A stretch of 17,064 nucleotides of DNA. Source: Deltaproteobacteria bacterium. Its GTDB lineage: Bacteria > Desulfobacterota > Desulfarculia > Adiutricales > JAGVGV01. The position numbers and the translations under genes were made by a program. Every line of letters begins with the position of its first letter. The stretch's first letter is position 1. Below are positions 14,165 through 17,064 of the stretch, piece by piece. The notes beneath the pieces are model-generated. The model did no database searches. It saw only the letters and a program-made list of their open reading frames with translations, and was not told where the DNA came from. Where the stretch lies: the NCBI GenBank assembly GCA_020056895.1, contig JAGVGV010000192.1:1-17064 (forward strand). The letters run 5' to 3'.

Positions 14165-15091
14165 TTACGGCGCGGTTCCCCGGGCCACGGGCTTTTCTGA
14201 ACCGGACCCCAGCCGGCTCAGTTCCACCCGCGCCCCTTGGTATTCCATGAAATAGACCACGTTTTCCTTCAGGCAATTCCGGAAATCGTCCCTGGCCCGA
14301 AGGACATCCCCTTGGACCGACCGGATCAAGCCCAAATAAAAAAATGCCTCGCTGCGGTTTTCCCGGCGGCGGATGGGATTGGGGTCGTCGGCCAGAGCCA
14401 GCAGCCGCTCTTCGGACAACCCATTATTGAGAAAGGAAAAAACCGGGTCGGGCCAGGATGCGGACTGAAGGTCGGCGGGATGCGGCGATCCCGAAACACT
14501 CCCTTCGGCCCGGGTTCGAGCGAAGCCCAGCATCAACCGGGCGTACCGGTGGCCGGCTTGGGAATCCAGGGCGGCCTGGTAATCCCGGGCCGCTTCGGCG
14601 TACCGGCCCAGCAGGAATAAGGGATTGCCTCTTTTGTACAGAAACGCGGCGGAAGCGGGGTCCAAGGCCAAAGCCCGGCCGTATTCCCTGATGGCTCCCG
14701 GGAAATCCCCGTTGGCCATCAACACGTTGCCTCGGCCCGCCAAACCCCAGGCCTGGCCGGGATCCAAAGCCACCGCCCGGTCGTAATCGGTTTTGGCCTT
14801 GTCCCAGTCGGCCAGCCGTTCGCGGACCAGTCCCCGTGCCACGAGCAACCGGGCGGTTTCGCGGTCGCCCAGATCATTGTCCGGAGCCAACAAGCGGTCG
14901 AACGCCCCCAGGGCCTTGGTGAATTGCCGGTCCCGGTACGCGTGGTAAAACACGCCCAGATCACTGACCAATCCCCCGTGGGCCGCGGCCGGATGAAGCC
15001 CCATGAGAATACCCATGAACCCCATGAACAACGAAAGGACAGGCCAGGAGAAGGACCAGCGGCGGTGGGGGCGTTGAAGCCCAATGACCAT
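14165..15091 (-). CDS. Secreted tetratricopeptide-repeat protein
   Basis: A 308-residue protein (from ATG 15091). A basic stretch (HRRW) and hydrophobic segment (about 12-31) end in HPAAAHG, a plausible signal-peptidase site near 37, so it should be exported. TPR-like helical pairs lie at about 44-77, 80-111 (ending DYDRAVALDP), 113-145 (ending YGRALALDP), 147-178 and 246-278. The last unit, FYLGLIRSVQGDVLRARDDFRNCL, with MEY(Q)xAR after it, resembles the end of NlpI-like TPR proteins. TPR proteins are scaffolds for protein contacts; no partner can be named. A longer frame to 15214 adds 41 residues that would bury the signal sequence, so I reject it. The ribosome binding site is weak. A run of eight T after the stop (14139-14132) has no clear stem before it. 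Confidence 0.75.
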   Translation of the reverse strand: MVIGLQRPHRRWSFSWPVLSLFMGFMGILMGLHPAAAHGGLVSDLGVFYHAYRDRQFTKALGAFDRLLAPDNDLGDRETARLLVARGLVRERLADWDKAKTDYDRAVALDPGQAWGLAGRGNVLMANGDFPGAIREYGRALALDPASAAFLYKRGNPLFLLGRYAEAARDYQAALDSQAGHRYARLMLGFARTRAEGSVSGSPHPADLQSASWPDPVFSFLNNGLSEERLLALADDPNPIRRRENRSEAFFYLGLIRSVQGDVLRARDDFRNCLKENVVYFMEYQGARVELSRLGSGSEKPVARGTAP

Positions 15092-15361
15092 GATTCCAGA
15101 TGCCAAAACGATTTTCGCCTCAAGGGTATGGAAACGCCCGGTACGGCTTTCCGGGATGCCGGGCCCGCGTCTTGGACCCGGTAGAAGCTTACCGGATTTC
15201 CCTGAGGCTGGCAAGGCCGGCCCGGGAACCGTCCTTTAAAGCGGACAGCGAAAAGCGGACCGTTGAAGGCCCGAAGGCTGAAGCCCGCCAAGGCTCCAAC
15301 GACGTCCAAACTCCGGCTGCGCCCCCCGAGAATGAACGGAACCGTGCCGGGCATATTCTTT
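15092..15361. other. Divergent spacer between the TPR gene and the J-domain gene
   Basis: No gene is supported here. CCGGTA (15178-15183) and TACCGG (15190-15195) form a dyad around AAGCTT, which might be an operator for the TPR gene. I see no convincing minus-strand promoter. The sequence is GC-rich and lacks recognisable repeats. Confidence 0.4.
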
Positions 15362-15390
15362 TTGCCTTGTTCCTGGGCTTGAAGTATCAT
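15362..15390 (+). promoter_or_regulatory. Candidate sigma-70 promoter of the J-domain gene
   Basis: TTGCCT (15362-15367) and TATCAT (15385-15390) are separated by 17 nt; they match the -35 and -10 consensus at four and five of six positions. A start near 15397 would give a leader of about 37 nt before the ATG at 15434. Confidence 0.45.
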
Positions 15391-15433
15391 CACTCTTTTT
15401 GGGCCGGAACCAGGGAAAAGGAATGGCGGCTGG

Positions 15434-16330
15434 ATGAGCGAACCTCAGAAAAACCCCTTTGAAGTATTCGGGTTGACCGCCGAAATGGCGGCCCGGCTCA
15501 ATGAGCGGGACTTGTATTCCCTGGTCCGGACCTTGTATCGGGGCCTCCAGAAGGTGTATCACCCGGATCGGGCCGGCGCTCGCGGCCCGGAAAAGCAGGA
15601 AGACCACGCCGATCGGACGGTGGAACTCAACCTGGCCTTCGAATCCTTGAACCTGGACAAAAACCCGGAATCCTTCCGCCGTTGCCACCGGCTGTACGCC
15701 GCCCGCCGCAAAAGAGGGCTGTCCCGCCAAATTACCGAGCTTCAAGGGGAGCTTGGGCGAAGCAACGCCGAACGGGATGGCCTGGCTGATGGGTACATGG
15801 CCTACCTGGTCCGAGGCCTCCCCTGGCTTTCCGGGCAGGATGGCTATGCTCCGCCCAACCCCATGGCCCCCACCAATCTCAAGGTCGGCCTGAATGACGT
15901 GGCCATCACGCAAAACGTCCGCACCGCCAGTTGGACCCTGGGCAGCAACTATAAGGAAATCGTCTTCGATGCCCTAGGGACCCTGTTTTACCGGCCCGTG
16001 GGGCGGGCCAAGCCCTTTCAGGCCAACTACATCCACCTGTTGGGCGTGATTCCCACCGATCAGATCGATCTGGTGCCGATCCTGGACCGAGTCCCGCCTC
16101 GGGAAGGCTTCTTCAAGTCCCCGGCCCTCGACGCCCGATACGGCATAGACGGCGCCCCCCTGGAAGTCCTCAACACCCTGGGGCTGGCCAAATTCAAACG
16201 CTACTGCCTGCCTCTGTTGCGGCCCGATTTCACCGAACGCTCCTTTCTCTTTTCCATCCACCGGCCATTGTTCGAAAAAGAAGGGCTGGTTTCGGTGGAA
16301 GGGGTTATCGTCAAGATCACCAATCTCTAG
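15434..16330 (+). CDS. J-domain (DnaJ-like) protein with unrecognised C-terminal domain
   Basis: A 298-residue protein. Residues about 7-75 form a J-domain: NPFEVFGL at 7-14, helix II YSLVRTLYRGLQKVY, the invariant HPD at 43-45 and helix III ELNLAFESLN. J-domains stimulate the ATPase of Hsp70 (DnaK). The Gly/Phe and zinc-finger parts of DnaJ are absent. Residues about 95-120 are charged and helical. The C-terminal half (about 120-298), with ASWTLGSNYKEIVFDALGTLFYRP and GLVSVEGVIVKITNL-like beta-rich stretches, matches nothing I know and may be the client-binding or recruiting part. It stands alone with its own candidate promoter. The ATG at 15434 has only a weak Shine-Dalgarno (AAGGA about 12 nt upstream). 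No clear terminator follows; a 6-bp stem at 16414-16433 has no T run. Confidence 0.78.
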   Translation: MSEPQKNPFEVFGLTAEMAARLNERDLYSLVRTLYRGLQKVYHPDRAGARGPEKQEDHADRTVELNLAFESLNLDKNPESFRRCHRLYAARRKRGLSRQITELQGELGRSNAERDGLADGYMAYLVRGLPWLSGQDGYAPPNPMAPTNLKVGLNDVAITQNVRTASWTLGSNYKEIVFDALGTLFYRPVGRAKPFQANYIHLLGVIPTDQIDLVPILDRVPPREGFFKSPALDARYGIDGAPLEVLNTLGLAKFKRYCLPLLRPDFTERSFLFSIHRPLFEKEGLVSVEGVIVKITNL

Positions 16331-16499
16331 AGCGCCGACCTTCCGCCCGGTGGGTCCGTCCGCCGTTCTAGGCCGTACGATCCAATTATTTTTTAAAATT
16401 CACATTCCGGTCTCCCCCTGGCGAAAAAGGGGGCGGCCCTCTATACTTGGGAACAAACACTGACCGGCGGCGGGCATCAAAAAAAAAGCGGGGAGTCCC

Positions 16500-16527
16500 T
16501 TGACAGGGAAGAATGTGGCTTTATTAT
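16500..16527 (+). promoter_or_regulatory. Sigma-70 promoter of the Fur-family regulator/rubrerythrin operon
   Basis: A perfect -35 TTGACA (16500-16505), a 16-nt spacer and TATTAT (16522-16527) form the best sigma-70 promoter in the window. Just after it TTAGTAA (16528-16534) and TTATCAA (16544-16550) form an imperfect inverted repeat spanning the expected start site. This is where an autoregulatory Fur/PerR operator would be expected, but it does not clearly match a known box. Confidence 0.65.
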
Positions 16528-16560
16528 TTAGTAAGCGTTCCTGTTATCAATAGGTGACCT

Positions 16561-17001
16561 TTGAAAACCGAACCCAAATCCAGAATGACCAACCAGCGCC
16601 GAGTGATCCTCGAACTGGTCCGGTCTCTCCACACACACGCCACCGCCGATGAAATCCATCGCCGGGTTCGGGAACGCATGCCCAGAATTTCGTTGGGAAC
16701 CGTGTACCGGAATCTGGAACTGCTGTCGGCTCAAGGGTTGGTAAAAAAACTGGAACATACCGGCGCCCAACGCCGGTATGACGGCAACCTGAACTTTCAC
16801 TACCATTTACGCTGCGTACAGTGCGGCCGCGTGGTGGACGCTCCCTTGGAACCGATGCCTCAGTTCCTCGAACTCGTCCGAAGTCGGACCGATTTCGACA
16901 TATTGGGGTACGAACTGGAATTCCAGGGGCTCTGCCCGGCGTGCCGCTCATCCATCCAACCACTCGATAAAAAAGGCATTAAGGAGGATACTCATGCCTA
17001 G
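16561..17001 (+). CDS. Fur/PerR-family metalloregulator
   Basis: A 146-residue repressor of the Fur family, most like the PerR branch. The winged helix runs about 8-80 with the recognition region RISLGTVYRNLELL (42-55). The dimerisation domain has FHYHLRCVQCG (79-89). C85/C88 and C125/C128 form the two CxxC pairs of the structural zinc site. H80 and H82 are candidates for the regulatory metal site, which in PerR binds iron or manganese and senses peroxide. It probably represses its own operon and the rubrerythrin gene, whose ATG lies inside its last codons. The start is TTG at 16561: an in-frame TGA lies two codons upstream, AGG is close by, and the only other candidate (ATG 16585) has no ribosome binding site and would trim the first helix. 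Peroxide rather than iron sensing is inferred from the neighbour. Confidence 0.92.
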   Translation: MKTEPKSRMTNQRRVILELVRSLHTHATADEIHRRVRERMPRISLGTVYRNLELLSAQGLVKKLEHTGAQRRYDGNLNFHYHLRCVQCGRVVDAPLEPMPQFLELVRSRTDFDILGYELEFQGLCPACRSSIQPLDKKGIKEDTHA

Positions 17002-17064
17002 CCTCAAGGGAACCCGCACCGAAAAGAACCTTTTGACCGCATTCGCCGGCGAATCCCAGGCCCG
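16994..17064 (+). CDS. rbr: Rubrerythrin (partial, N-terminus only)
   Basis: The frame from ATG 16994 reads MPSLKGTRTEKNLLTAF followed by AGESQAR to the window edge, the near-invariant start of rubrerythrin. The Glu in AGESQAR is a ligand of its di-iron site. Rubrerythrin reduces hydrogen peroxide in the cytoplasm of anaerobes, drawing electrons from rubredoxin or NAD(P)H. AAGGAGG ends 7 nt before the ATG, and the gene overlaps the stop of the Fur-family regulator by 8 nt (ATGCCTAG), so the two are one operon with coupled translation. Only 23 residues are in the window. Confidence 0.93.
   Translation, partial: MPSLKGTRTEKNLLTAFAGESQA

Noticed and set aside
15092..15214. 41-residue N-terminal extension of the TPR protein
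   Set aside because: It would place the hydrophobic export signal internally; starting at 15091 gives a normal signal peptide.
16414..16433. Intrinsic terminator after the J-domain gene
   Set aside because: CCCCCT/AGGGGG pairs for only 6 bp with an 8-nt loop and no T run after it. The T-rich stretch at 16387-16394 has no stem before it.

Overview
The window looks like chromosomal DNA of a GC-rich anaerobic or microaerophilic bacterium, most likely a member of the Desulfobacterota or a relative. I infer this from the Fur-family regulator/rubrerythrin pair, the density of hybrid two-component kinases, the PhsA/PsrA-type molybdoenzyme and the intergenic CACGGAT repeats with a GxxExxY gene. No rRNA, tRNA, CRISPR array or transposase gene was seen.

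Layout, right to left because most genes are on the minus strand. At 15091-14165 is a secreted TPR protein. After a promoter-like AT-rich spacer comes an orphan CheR-type methyltransferase (13900-13049), then a GxxExxY-family protein (13026-12610) and about 0.5 kb of tandem CACGGAT repeats (12065-12545). Next is a signalling block: a membrane hybrid kinase (12021-8986), a soluble hybrid kinase overlapping it by 14 nt (8999-6585), a periplasmic-sensing kinase with a PhnD/TtrS-type binding domain (6542-4065) and, 3 nt later, an NtrC-type sigma-54 activator (4061-2631). After 515 bp of regulatory DNA comes a cytoplasmic PhsA/PsrA-like molybdopterin oxidoreductase (2115-40). A further gene may start on the left edge (7-1).

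On the plus strand, at the right end, are a J-domain protein with an unrecognised C-terminus (15434-16330), a Fur/PerR-family repressor (16561-17001) and, overlapping its stop codon, the start of rubrerythrin (16994 to the edge).

The most interesting part is the left half. A kinase whose extracytoplasmic domain resembles that of the tetrathionate sensor TtrS is coupled to a sigma-54 activator. The spacer beyond the activator carries a GG-N10-GC sigma-54-type promoter and, about 85 bp upstream of it, a GCAAC/GTTGC dyad that could be the enhancer. The predicted leader of about 300 nt is full of dyads and ends in a terminator-like hairpin just before the ribosome binding site of the molybdoenzyme. 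I read this as a regulatory circuit controlling a respiratory or assimilatory molybdoenzyme of unknown substrate. The two hybrid kinases upstream add four more receiver domains; together with the activator there are five receivers, three kinases and no Hpt domain.
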